This document shows, piece after piece, positions 1 through 6,825 of a stretch of 9,083 nt of DNA. Position 1 is the first letter of the stretch. Each line of letters starts with the position of its first letter. The position numbers and the translations under genes were made by a program. The notes beneath the pieces were generated by a model. The model was not told the origin of the DNA, ran no database searches, and was given only the letters and a program-made list of their open reading frames with translations. Where the stretch lies: assembly GCA_028709105.1 (NCBI GenBank), contig JAQVYD010000049.1:1-9083 (forward strand), in the 5' to 3' direction. This DNA is from Clostridia bacterium (lineage in GTDB: Bacteria > Bacillota > Peptococcia > DRI-13 > DTU073).

Positions 1-66
1 CCCAATAAATTCAATCTTGAGGGTGTTTATTGGAGGGAGATGCTTCTATTGATTCCAATTGAGTAA
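1..66 (+). CDS. Possible C-terminal tail of an upstream gene (partial)
   Basis: A frame open from the first base ends at a TAA at 64-66 and encodes 21 residues ending in LLLIPIE. It could be the tail of a gene whose body lies to the left. The piece is too short to assign to a family, and an open stretch this short can occur by chance. No stem-loop terminator follows it before the radical SAM gene. Confidence 0.25.
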   Translation, partial: PNKFNLEGVYWREMLLLIPIE

Positions 67-135
67 AATCCATACTATGGCAAGACGTAGTTATGAAGCG
101 GGACTTGTTGTAGTGTGTGAAAATCAATATATACT

Positions 136-142
136 GGAGGAG
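136..142 (+). promoter_or_regulatory. Shine-Dalgarno site fixing the radical SAM start
   Basis: GGAGGAG lies 7 nt before the ATG at 150. The frame also offers an in-frame GTG at 117, but that codon has no ribosome-binding site and would put this motif inside the coding region. The ATG at 150 is therefore the likely start. Confidence 0.8.
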
Positions 143-149
143 TACGGAA

Positions 150-1145
150 ATGAGAGACGTAAAGCCTAGAAGAATCCGACTTGAGGCATCATCAGTGTGC
201 CAATTAAAGTGTGTTCTTTGTTCCCAATCTAATGGTATTATTGAGAATTCTATAATTAGAAAGGGCTTCTTAAAATTCTCTGATTTTAAGAAGCTGGTTG
301 ATGCTAATCCTTGGGTAAAAAGAATTGAACTTTCCAATTTTGGAGAAATATTTCTCAATCCTGAGATTTTAGACATTATAAGATACGGGTATGAGCGTAA
401 CATAAAACTAACTGCCAGTAATGGTGTCAATCTTAATAATGTTGATGAAGAAGTGCTTGAAGGACTGGTGAAATACAGATTTTATACCTTGTCGTGTTCT
501 ATCGACGGATGCAGTAATGATACATACCAGATATATAGAATTAACGGGAACTATGATGCTGTTATAAATAATATTAAAATTATTAATAAGTACAAAGAAA
601 AATACAATTCAAAATATCCTTTAATGAGGTGGCAGTTTATTATCTTTGGCCACAACGAACATGAAATTTCCGAAGCAAAAAAGAAAGCAAAAGAGCTGAA
701 TATGAAGTTCTATTTGAAGCTGAACTATAATCCGGAGTATTCCCCGATAATTAATCCTGAGCCGATTAGAAATGAGTTGGGAGGCTACGCAACAAGGGAT
801 GAGTTCAATGAAAAGATGGGGAGATTGCATACTGAGTTTATTTGCTGGCAATTATGGTACTACCCTCAGATAAATTGGGATGGAAAAGTTCTGGGCTGTT
901 GTATTAATAAAAGTATCGATTTTGGCGGAAATGTGTTTGAGGATGGGCTCCTGAAATGTTTAAACAGCGAAAACATAAAATACGCCAGACTGATGCTGCT
1001 TGGCAAAAAAGAACTCAAGGAAGGAATACCATGTTCCGAATGCCAAAATTATCGCGGACTGATAGAGAGTGGAAGGATATTAAAGAGAGGGATTCTTATA
1101 AGTAAATTAATTGAAAAGGTACTGGAAAAGATAAATATACGGTAG
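150..1145 (+). CDS. Radical SAM protein with SPASM-like C-terminus
   Basis: The product is 331 aa. Near the N-terminus is the radical SAM signature CX3CX2C (C17, C21, C24), which binds a [4Fe-4S] cluster that cleaves S-adenosylmethionine to a 5'-deoxyadenosyl radical. The C-terminal third has a second cysteine set: C232, then C250-C251 after WDGKVLG, then C270, C295 and C298. The DGxVxxCC arrangement followed by GN is typical of SPASM domains, which bind auxiliary Fe-S clusters in peptide-modifying and some sugar- or alcohol-oxidising enzymes. The last 30 residues are basic and helical. No precursor peptide, peptidase or exporter is visible nearby, so the substrate is unknown. The first bases of the window may belong to a related locus that lies mostly outside. 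The family call is secure; the specific reaction is not. Confidence 0.88.
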   Translation: MRDVKPRRIRLEASSVCQLKCVLCSQSNGIIENSIIRKGFLKFSDFKKLVDANPWVKRIELSNFGEIFLNPEILDIIRYGYERNIKLTASNGVNLNNVDEEVLEGLVKYRFYTLSCSIDGCSNDTYQIYRINGNYDAVINNIKIINKYKEKYNSKYPLMRWQFIIFGHNEHEISEAKKKAKELNMKFYLKLNYNPEYSPIINPEPIRNELGGYATRDEFNEKMGRLHTEFICWQLWYYPQINWDGKVLGCCINKSIDFGGNVFEDGLLKCLNSENIKYARLMLLGKKELKEGIPCSECQNYRGLIESGRILKRGILISKLIEKVLEKINIR

Positions 1146-1276
1146 TAGTGTCAAGGAGTTAGCGTAAAAAAGTGAAAGTGAATATAACTTAGAAAACGCA
1201 ACCGATTTACAGAAACTAGATATAATAGCAAGGAACGGAAGATATTAAAAGAAAAAGACATATTGAAAAAACTTGA

Positions 1277-1459
1277 TTTGATACATTTTCATTCCTCATT
1301 TCTTCTCCAATGGTAGATCTCGGCTCTTTTGTCCTGCTGATGAGCATATTTGGAACGAAGGTTGCTGTTTTATATGTGGTATTGGTGCGATTATTCATAA
1401 CTGGATTCCTGATGAGTGGGTTGACGCGGAAAACAATTTTTTCTTCTTATATGGAATAA
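1277..1459 (+). pseudogene. C-terminal remnant of a DUF318/ArsP-type permease
   Basis: This stretch lies in the 356-bp gap between the radical SAM gene and radC. The + frame opens right after a TGA at 1274-1276, has no start codon before residue 14, and ends at a TAA at 1457-1459. It encodes about 60 residues, very hydrophobic, with a FLISSPMVDL segment followed by VLLMSIFG and then a long membrane helix. From memory, this matches the repeated transmembrane signature of UPF0718/DUF318 permeases (YraQ/ArsP group, linked to export of organoarsenicals and similar solutes). Those proteins are about 300 aa, so most of the gene is missing. It could not work as a transporter. The rest of the gap (1146-1276 and 1460-1501) shows no recognisable gene. 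The family call is from recognition alone and was not verified by search. Confidence 0.5.
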
Positions 1460-1501
1460 GGAGTTTATTCAAAAATTTAGGAAGATTGGGTACGAGGTAT
1501 T

Positions 1502-2248
1502 ATGGAAAAGAAAATACATCAAGGACACCGCCAAAGAGTGAAAGCGAGATATTTAAAAGAAGGGTTGGATGCGTTTGCCGACCATCAGGTCTTGGAAATG
1601 CTTTTGTTTTACTGCATCCCGATGAGGGACACCAATGAACTTGCGCACAAAATGATTCGCGAGTATGGTTCTCTAGCATACTTATTTGAAGCCGATCCTC
1701 AGGATATTGCGAATCGTTGTAAGGTTAGCGAAAACACAGCCCTTTTAGTCTCCTTAATTCCTTCTCTAGCCAGAAGGTATTTCAAGGGAAAATGGGGGGA
1801 CAAGCCTATCCTGGATAACTCATCAAAAGCCGGGGATTATGCGCTATCTCTTTTTACCGGAAGGATTTATGAGGTTTTTTATGTCATCTGCTTAAATTCA
1901 CAAAACAGAGTCAATTATGCCGCTCTGGTTCATGAAGGGACAATCAATGAAGCCCCTGTTTATCCGAGAATTATTGTGGAGACAGCCTTACGGCATCAAG
2001 CCAATAGCATCATTCTGGCACATAATCATCCGGGAGGAAGTTTACAGCCGTCGAGTGCGGATATCCAAATAACTCGAAAAATCATGACTGCCGTTGAAGC
2101 TCTTTCCATTAAAGTCGTGGATCATATCATCGTGGCCGGTGATAAATATTACAGCTTTGCGGAAAAAGGATTGCTTGTAACCCCAAAGGGGCAAGATGCA
2201 GATATTGCTAGTTGCTGGGAAAATGGGTACCCTTATTTTGACAATTAG
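1502..2248 (+). CDS. radC: RadC family protein (JAB/JAMM domain)
   Basis: The product is 248 aa. The N-terminal third is the helical UPF0758 region with a helix-hairpin-helix character (GHRQRVKARYLKEGLDAF, then an LEMLLFY segment). The C-terminal half is the JAB/MPN+ domain with the zinc-binding JAMM motif HNHPGG (H174, H176) and the distal D187 in QPSSAD. The family was once linked to recombination repair, but that assignment was withdrawn for E. coli RadC, and its biochemical role is not settled. Related JAMM proteins are peptidases. It is slightly longer than usual because of about 20 extra C-terminal residues ending in YPYFDN. GAGGT at 1494-1498 sits rather close to the ATG (3 nt), yet the N-terminus aligns with known RadC starts. 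In many Bacillota radC precedes mreB or maf; here it stands alone, so it may be an accessory copy. Confidence 0.93.
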   Translation: MEKKIHQGHRQRVKARYLKEGLDAFADHQVLEMLLFYCIPMRDTNELAHKMIREYGSLAYLFEADPQDIANRCKVSENTALLVSLIPSLARRYFKGKWGDKPILDNSSKAGDYALSLFTGRIYEVFYVICLNSQNRVNYAALVHEGTINEAPVYPRIIVETALRHQANSIILAHNHPGGSLQPSSADIQITRKIMTAVEALSIKVVDHIIVAGDKYYSFAEKGLLVTPKGQDADIASCWENGYPYFDN

Positions 2249-2299
2249 TTGTAAGGGCACGAACGTCTTTCATTAGGTGAAAATAGAACACGATAATTT

Positions 2300-2328
2300 T
2301 TGACGAGTCTCAAAGTATTTTCAATATT
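2300..2328 (+). promoter_or_regulatory. Weak promoter candidate in the radC-csaA gap
   Basis: TTGACG (2300-2305) is followed after 17 nt by AATATT (2323-2328), giving a sigma-70-like layout with a good -35 and a poor -10 (4 of 6). It lies about 165 bp before csaA. I see no gene, terminator hairpin or riboswitch in the rest of 2249-2477. The assignment rests on the motif alone. Confidence 0.25.
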
Positions 2329-2479
2329 GACGAGCAGAAAGTTGTGTTTACCGTTATCTAACGGAGATAAAAGTGTAGTAAATAGGCCAGAATAATAGGT
2401 TTTGTGTATGGTGTTATAAAAAGATTAAATCAAGATTAGGAAGAAGAAATGCAGTAATACATTTACTAAAATAATTTGT

Positions 2480-2484
2480 GGAGG
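2480..2484 (+). promoter_or_regulatory. Shine-Dalgarno site fixing the TTG start of csaA
   Basis: GGAGG lies 8 nt before the TTG at 2493. In-frame GTG codons at 2478 and 2487 overlap the motif or sit too close to it. Starting at the TTG gives MATFADFLKLEIRVG, which matches the N-terminus of known CsaA proteins. Confidence 0.8.
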
Positions 2485-2492
2485 TTGTGACT

Positions 2493-2822
2493 TTGGCTAC
2501 TTTTGCAGACTTTTTAAAATTAGAGATTAGAGTGGGGGAAATTGTTAGAGCTGAGAATTTTACAGAGGCGAAAAAGCCAGCTTATAAGTTATGGGTTGAT
2601 TTTGGAGAAAAAATTGGGATTAAGCAATCCAGTGCTCAAATTACGGAGTGCTACAAAACAGAAGAACTTATAGGGAAACAGGTATTAGGGGTAGTGAATT
2701 TTCCCGCGAAACAAATAGCTAGTTTTATATCAGAAGTATTGATATTAGGAGTTTATGCGGAACAAGGTGTCGTTTTGATTCAGCCGGAACAGCCCGTAAA
2801 AAAGGGAGATAGGTTAGGCTAA
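2493..2822 (+). CDS. csaA: CsaA-like tRNA-binding / chaperone protein
   Basis: The product is 109 aa from the TTG start, the usual size for CsaA. It is essentially a single tRNA-binding OB-fold domain (EMAP II/Trbp111-like), as shown by LEIRVGEIVRAE near the N-terminus, the conserved KQSSAQIT at residues 44-51, GKQVLGVVNFPAK at about 61-73 and LIQPEQPV near the end. In Bacillus subtilis CsaA forms dimers, binds tRNA or unfolded preproteins, and has been proposed as a secretion chaperone. It is a cytoplasmic protein with no signal peptide. The downstream gene starts 37 bp after its stop, so the two may be co-transcribed. The non-ATG start may lower its translation rate, which is inference. Confidence in the family is high; the tRNA versus chaperone role cannot be decided from sequence. 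Confidence 0.93.
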   Translation: MATFADFLKLEIRVGEIVRAENFTEAKKPAYKLWVDFGEKIGIKQSSAQITECYKTEELIGKQVLGVVNFPAKQIASFISEVLILGVYAEQGVVLIQPEQPVKKGDRLG

Positions 2823-2859
2823 AAGAGAGTTTGCTTTTTTGTAGGTTCGGGGGGATTAT

Positions 2860-4794
2860 ATGACGGAAGAAAGTATTTATAAATATATAAACAAATTGTT
2901 AGTTGAAAATCCGAAATTGCCCTATGTCTTTCAAGATCTATATATTGCGGGGCGGAGAGATGTTAGCTATGTGTTATGGGAGGACGAGTTACTATTTTCC
3001 CTTAAAGAAAAATTGGCGATGGAATTGATGGAACAGATTGTAATTTGTACTAAAAGGCAAAGCCCCACAAAAAAACTTCGTCAAATGCTTGTGGAAAAAC
3101 CAATTTTTCTGTATCTAATAAAGTTGAATAGCCGTATAAAACTTTATTTATCGGAAAAGTTAATTGATGAAAAACAACTGTATTCTTTGGGCATAAAGCT
3201 AGCAACACAAAGTACAATGGGGGAAGAAGTAAAGCTAGGAATGCTCCTTCTCGGTTTTTTTGAAAATGATATAGTGAGACAAATCATGAAAACCTTAGGC
3301 TTCCACAGTGAATTAACTCTTTATGCGGTGGAGGCCTCTAAAAATTTCAAAAATCATAACGAGTTCCTTTTTGAACTACTACAAAACACATGCGGTTTTG
3401 GGAAATTGGCCGCTCTGACGTTGTTTGAACCGGTAAAGCCGGAACAGAAAAAGTGGCTATTTGAGCAAGGGGCAATCAATAACGTAGCTCCCAACCTATC
3501 AGCGATTATGTGTCTTGAAAAAGCAGACATGGCAGTATTTTATCAGAATTTAATACTGAGCAAAGAAAATTTTTCTAAGTTATCTTATTTACTGGCATAT
3601 GCTTCGGAAAGTAGCAATATAAAAAGATTCGAGCAGAGCTTAGTTCTCGTGGAAAAATATTTGCAAGATTTCCCTACATATGCGAAGTCTTTTCTTGACT
3701 TAGCAGGAGTAGTCATGTTTGCCAAGAGTATAGCGTCTTATGAGCATCAGGATGATGTAGATAGCGAACAGGAAAATGGTTGGACGGGCAATACAGAAAA
3801 GCACATTAGTAATCTTTGTCAAGAAATAATCAAACGACCTAAATGGCAAAAGATTGTCTTAGATGAATTAAGTAGTCCACAGGAGCAAACAAGTCTTATT
3901 GTATCAATATTAGAAAGACTAAAAATGGTTCCCCCTTTCGAAGAATTTATTCCTTTATTACAGAGAGATTTATTTGATATGAACCTTTTAAAACATTTCT
4001 TGATTGAGCATCCGCAGGCTTATTTAAGAGATGTTTTGACGTATCTGTATCATGTCTTGCCGGAGGAAGTTTTAAGTGAAGAGCCGCAGGTAATAGCGGA
4101 AGATGAGGTAGGGGATGAATACAAACCGGATCTTTGGCTTATTTTTTTACTTAAAGCTTTGCGCAAAGCAAAGAAAAATGAAGAGGCTTTATTTCTTCGT
4201 TGTTTGACGGCTCGTTTCCCGGATGTGCGTAGAGAGGCCATACAAGCATTACGTGTGTTTAAAACGGAATGGAGTGCCAAGGTTATCGTAGCCTTGGAGC
4301 AGGCTTACGAAAAAGAACCGGTAAAAAGCATCAGGAAGCGGTTGTCACGCTTAATGGGTAAAAAGAATGCCGGGAGGGAGAAAGAACAACGCTATTTAGA
4401 TATTACCGAAAATAAGGTTACCCCGTCACCGTTTGATATCTGTATACTTAAGACAAAGGTGGCCGGCACTTTTTTCCGTGACCTGATGGTAGTGGAAGGT
4501 CAAGTCGAGGCTGGTGATATCCTCTATCTTATGCGTGAGCCGGAAAATAAATATGATCAAAAAGCGATAATTGTAACAACCGAGGATGGCTATGTCTTAG
4601 GATATGTACCCAAGGCTGATAATAATATGCCGGCTTCGCTGTTGGATGAGGGTGAAAAGCTATATGCGGTTTTACTTAGTGATAATTTAGAACAGGGGAA
4701 ACCGGAGATTCAAATTATGTTAAGTAAAAAACCTAAACAGGTAGGGAAGATTATTCAACTTCCTTCTTTAGGTAATGAAGTGCGATATAACTAA
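2860..4794 (+). CDS. Large helical (HEAT-like) protein with C-terminal HIRAN domain
   Basis: The product is 644 aa, with start ATG 2860 preceded by a G-rich ribosome site (2849-2854). Residues 1 to about 500 are predicted to be almost entirely alpha-helical. Residues 178-224 (CGFGKLAALTLFEP, then KKWLFEQGAINNV) resemble a repeat-containing segment I associate with bacterial HEAT-repeat and MolR-like hypothetical proteins. A clear HEAT-like unit sits at about 440-500 (FPDVRREAIQALRVF). Residues about 528-625 match the HIRAN domain: KVAGTFFRD, GDILYLMREPENKYDQKA (about 552-569) and GYVLGYVPK. HIRAN domains bind DNA ends or damaged and stalled DNA and are usually fused to SNF2 or other nucleases and helicases. 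No helicase, nuclease or ATPase motif is visible here. It is cytoplasmic, with no signal or membrane segment. A DNA-binding scaffold role is inference; the repair genes downstream are consistent with it but prove nothing. Confidence 0.8.
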   Translation: MTEESIYKYINKLLVENPKLPYVFQDLYIAGRRDVSYVLWEDELLFSLKEKLAMELMEQIVICTKRQSPTKKLRQMLVEKPIFLYLIKLNSRIKLYLSEKLIDEKQLYSLGIKLATQSTMGEEVKLGMLLLGFFENDIVRQIMKTLGFHSELTLYAVEASKNFKNHNEFLFELLQNTCGFGKLAALTLFEPVKPEQKKWLFEQGAINNVAPNLSAIMCLEKADMAVFYQNLILSKENFSKLSYLLAYASESSNIKRFEQSLVLVEKYLQDFPTYAKSFLDLAGVVMFAKSIASYEHQDDVDSEQENGWTGNTEKHISNLCQEIIKRPKWQKIVLDELSSPQEQTSLIVSILERLKMVPPFEEFIPLLQRDLFDMNLLKHFLIEHPQAYLRDVLTYLYHVLPEEVLSEEPQVIAEDEVGDEYKPDLWLIFLLKALRKAKKNEEALFLRCLTARFPDVRREAIQALRVFKTEWSAKVIVALEQAYEKEPVKSIRKRLSRLMGKKNAGREKEQRYLDITENKVTPSPFDICILKTKVAGTFFRDLMVVEGQVEAGDILYLMREPENKYDQKAIIVTTEDGYVLGYVPKADNNMPASLLDEGEKLYAVLLSDNLEQGKPEIQIMLSKKPKQVGKIIQLPSLGNEVRYN

Positions 4795-4824
4795 AAGTTT
4801 TCTACAAAAAGAAAGGTTGATCAG

Positions 4825-5364
4825 ATGCGTTTATTTATTGCAATTAATTTTAATGGGGAGATTAAAAACAATCTGTATGATATGATTAAAAGGCTTAAAG
4901 CACATGCGGTGCAGGGTAGTTTTACTCATTCGGAAAACTTACACCTAACCTTGGTTTTCCTGGGTGAGGTTGAGTCAGATAAAGTAGGCAGGATAAAGCA
5001 GACCATGGACAAAGTCACTGCAGAGCCATTTATACTAACGATGGGTGGTCTGGGGCGTTTCCAACGAGGTGGTGGAGACATTTACTGGCTGGGGATAGAG
5101 AGAAGTGAAACGCTTCTTAGTATCCATAATCAGTTGAGGAAGGAACTTGTGCGGGAAGGATTCGCTATCGAAAAACAAGAATACAAGCCACATTTGACTT
5201 TAGGCAGGGAGATTATCCTTAACCAACAGTTTAACCAAGCAGAGTTTTGCCAATCGATACTAGCTATGAAAGCTGAGATCGGCAAAATTAGCTTAATGAA
5301 GTCTGAACGGATCAAGGGAAAGCTAATTTATACAGAAATTTATGGAAAAAAATTAGGAGTATAA
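4825..5364 (+). CDS. thpR: RNA 2',3'-cyclic phosphodiesterase (LigT/ThpR family)
   Basis: The product is 179 aa, typical for the family. It belongs to the 2H phosphoesterases, shown by the two HxTx motifs: HLTL at H40-T42 (in NLHLTLVFLGEV) and HLTL at H123-T125 (in YKPHLTLGRE). The N-terminus MRLFIAINF is also characteristic. Members hydrolyse 2',3'-cyclic phosphates at RNA ends to 2'-phosphates and can ligate tRNA halves in vitro. All catalytic residues are present, so the enzyme should be active in the cytoplasm. The start codon follows the HIRAN gene by 30 bp, with GAAAGG at 4811-4816 as ribosome site, so co-transcription with the upstream gene is plausible. Confidence 0.94.
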   Translation: MRLFIAINFNGEIKNNLYDMIKRLKAHAVQGSFTHSENLHLTLVFLGEVESDKVGRIKQTMDKVTAEPFILTMGGLGRFQRGGGDIYWLGIERSETLLSIHNQLRKELVREGFAIEKQEYKPHLTLGREIILNQQFNQAEFCQSILAMKAEIGKISLMKSERIKGKLIYTEIYGKKLGV

Positions 5365-5376
5365 ATATGTGTTTAT

Positions 5377-5407
5377 GATGGTGACAGCGATGATTAAATT
5401 TGATTGG
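5377..5407 (+). repeat. Partial duplicate of the ung leader and start codon
   Basis: GATGGTGACAG (5377-5387), then 2 nt, then ATGATTAAATTTGAT (5390-5404), then TGG. The same two blocks precede and start ung (6104-6114 and 6119-6133), separated there by 4 nt and followed by TGG after a further 6 nt. The copy reads MIKFDW and then stops at TGA, so it is non-functional. Both identity blocks are exact, including non-coding leader bases, so common descent is far more likely than chance. Confidence 0.8.
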
Positions 5408-5550
5408 TGAAACTTTTAAAACTTGGATTGCGAGTTGTCTATGGTATAGAACGTCAGGGTAAGGTTATGAGAATTATTATTATATCTGTGTGCGACGATG
5501 AAGCGGTTTATAAAATGGCACAGGAACGAATTAAATGGCAGAATGAGTAG
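5404..5550 (+). pseudogene. C-terminal remnant of a RelE/ParE-type toxin gene
   Basis: After a TGA at 5401-5403 a + frame stays open to a TAG at 5548-5550. It encodes about 48 residues including LGLRVVYGIE, VMRIIIISV and DDEAVYKMAQERI. This pattern (a strand with RVVY, a run of hydrophobic beta residues, then a D-x-x-VY-x-x-A helix) is the C-terminal half of RelE/ParE-superfamily toxins of about 85-100 aa. The N-terminal half is missing and no antitoxin gene lies beside it. A GTG at 5407 could serve as a start codon, but it lacks a ribosome-binding site and such a short product would lack half the fold. The remnant joins directly onto the duplicated ung leader, so its 5' end marks a rearrangement junction. 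Confidence 0.6.
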
Positions 5551-5607
5551 TCGTTGGAGACAGAGGTTTGATTATGCTGCTAATAAGTAGGGGGTAAAGA
5601 TAAAAAG

Positions 5608-6078
5608 ATGTCTTTGTTTTTCTATGATACTGCCATAGGAACAATAGGCATTGCGGATACGAATAATGGTGGTAGTATCTGTGGTGTTTATTTTCAAGGA
5701 GCGCAGTTACCGCAGGAGGCTGTTATTTACGAGTCAGCGTTAATCAGAGAAGCGGCCAATCAGTTGGAGAGATATTTGCGGGGTGAACTGCAGGTTTTTT
5801 CTTTACCTTTAACTCCCGAGGGAACACCTTTTATGAAAGAAGTATGGGGTATATTATGCGAAATTCCCTATGGGGAAACGGCTACGTATAAGCAGATTGC
5901 CGAAAAAGTGGGGAGACCTAAGGCGGTACGGGCAGTCGGTCTTGCTTGTAAGCGGAATCCGCTTCCGCTTTTTATTCCCTGTCATCGTGTTGTGGGTAGT
6001 AATGGTCATCTTACCGGGTACAGGGGAGGCTTAAAGATTAAAGAACAATTATTATTGTTAGAGGCAGAGGTGGAATAA
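5608..6078 (+). CDS. ogt: Methylated-DNA--protein-cysteine S-methyltransferase
   Basis: The product is 156 aa. It removes alkyl groups from O6-alkylguanine (and O4-alkylthymine) in DNA by irreversible transfer to its own cysteine, one repair per protein molecule. The active site IPCHRV is intact with C125, preceded by the usual NPLP segment (N117) and the helix-turn-helix region with the arginine finger in RAVG (R108). A short N-terminal domain (residues 1 to about 70) precedes the alkyltransferase domain (about 73-155). It lacks the Ada regulatory domain, so it is a simple Ogt-type protein. A G-rich stretch lies about 13 nt before the start, rather far for a ribosome site. It is followed by ung after 40 bp and is probably co-transcribed with it. 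Confidence 0.95.
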   Translation: MSLFFYDTAIGTIGIADTNNGGSICGVYFQGAQLPQEAVIYESALIREAANQLERYLRGELQVFSLPLTPEGTPFMKEVWGILCEIPYGETATYKQIAEKVGRPKAVRAVGLACKRNPLPLFIPCHRVVGSNGHLTGYRGGLKIKEQLLLLEAEVE

Positions 6079-6103
6079 TCTACTTACATATACCGATACT
6101 GGG

Positions 6104-6133
6104 GATGGTGACAGAGTTATGATTAAATTTGAT
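6104..6133 (+). repeat. Intact copy of the duplicated ung leader
   Basis: GATGGTGACAG (6104-6114) and ATGATTAAATTTGAT (6119-6133) are repeated at 5377-5404 about 727 bp upstream, in the same orientation. The interval between the copies holds the toxin remnant and the methyltransferase gene. Recombination between copies could in principle delete that interval. Confidence 0.8.
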
Positions 6134-6793
6134 AATGACTGGGATGAATTGTTGCAAGATGAATTCGAGAAGGAATATTATTTACAATTAAGACAGTTTC
6201 TCATCAAAGAATATCAAACACAAATTATTTATCCTGATATGTACAGTATCTTTGCAGCTTTGAAATTGACGGCATATAGTCAAGTTAAAGTAGTACTTTT
6301 AGGGCAGGATCCCTATCACGGAAAAAACCAAGCACATGGCTTGGCTTTTTCTGTACAAAAAGGGGTGGCGATTCCCCCGTCCTTGCTTAATATTTATAAG
6401 GAGTTGGCTGCTGACTTAAATTGTGATATACCCAATAACGGTTATTTAGTACCTTGGGCTAAACAGGGCGTATTGCTTTTAAACACCAGTTTAACTGTAC
6501 GCGCTAATTTAGCTAATTCACATCGCCATAAAGGGTGGGAAATCTTTACTGATGCTGTAATCAAATTGCTAAATGAAAAAGATACTCCTATTGTCTTTTT
6601 ATTATGGGGGAATAATGCTAAAACTAAAGTAAAAGACATCACTAATCGGAGGCATTTGGTTTTGACAGCGGCACATCCCAGTCCCTTTTCGGCAGACAGA
6701 GGGTTTTTCGGTTGTCGTCATTTTTCCAAAGCTAATCAATTTTTAAAAGAAAACGGACAAACAGAAATAGATTGGCAAGTTCCCAATGTCTAA
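6119..6793 (+). CDS. ung: Uracil-DNA glycosylase, family 1
   Basis: The product is 224 aa, the normal length. It removes uracil from DNA that arose by cytosine deamination or dUMP incorporation, starting base excision repair. All signature sites are present: the water-activating motif GQDPYHG with D64, the LLLNTSLTV strand with the uracil-reading N122, and HPSPFSADRGFFG with H186 for catalysis and minor-groove insertion. The N-terminus MIKFDNDWDELL is typical of Bacillota Ung. The start codon sits in a short leader (GATGGTGACAG) also found at 5377-5387. No strong Shine-Dalgarno motif is visible at the usual distance, so translation might depend on the upstream gene, which is inference. The next gene follows after 32 bp. 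Confidence 0.97.
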   Translation: MIKFDNDWDELLQDEFEKEYYLQLRQFLIKEYQTQIIYPDMYSIFAALKLTAYSQVKVVLLGQDPYHGKNQAHGLAFSVQKGVAIPPSLLNIYKELAADLNCDIPNNGYLVPWAKQGVLLLNTSLTVRANLANSHRHKGWEIFTDAVIKLLNEKDTPIVFLLWGNNAKTKVKDITNRRHLVLTAAHPSPFSADRGFFGCRHFSKANQFLKENGQTEIDWQVPNV

Positions 6794-6825
6794 TTTGTGA
6801 CTATTGTTGAAATCGAGGTAAAAAG

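Noticed and set aside
49..78. TTGATT-18 nt-TACTAT as an alternative promoter
   Set aside because: Both boxes are weak and such pairs are common in AT-rich DNA; nothing else supports it.
105..133. TTGTTG-17 nt-TATATA as a promoter for the radical SAM gene
   Set aside because: The transcript would start inside the ribosome-binding site (136-142), leaving no usable leader, and the -35 match is only 3 of 6.
11..430. A 139-aa reading frame on the - strand
   Set aside because: It lies mostly opposite the radical SAM gene, has no recognisable motif, and looks like a shadow of the + strand coding sequence.
2823..2842. AAAAGAG...CTTTTTT after csaA as a terminator
   Set aside because: The stem is A-T only with a mismatch and no GC-rich part, so it would be too weak to stop transcription.
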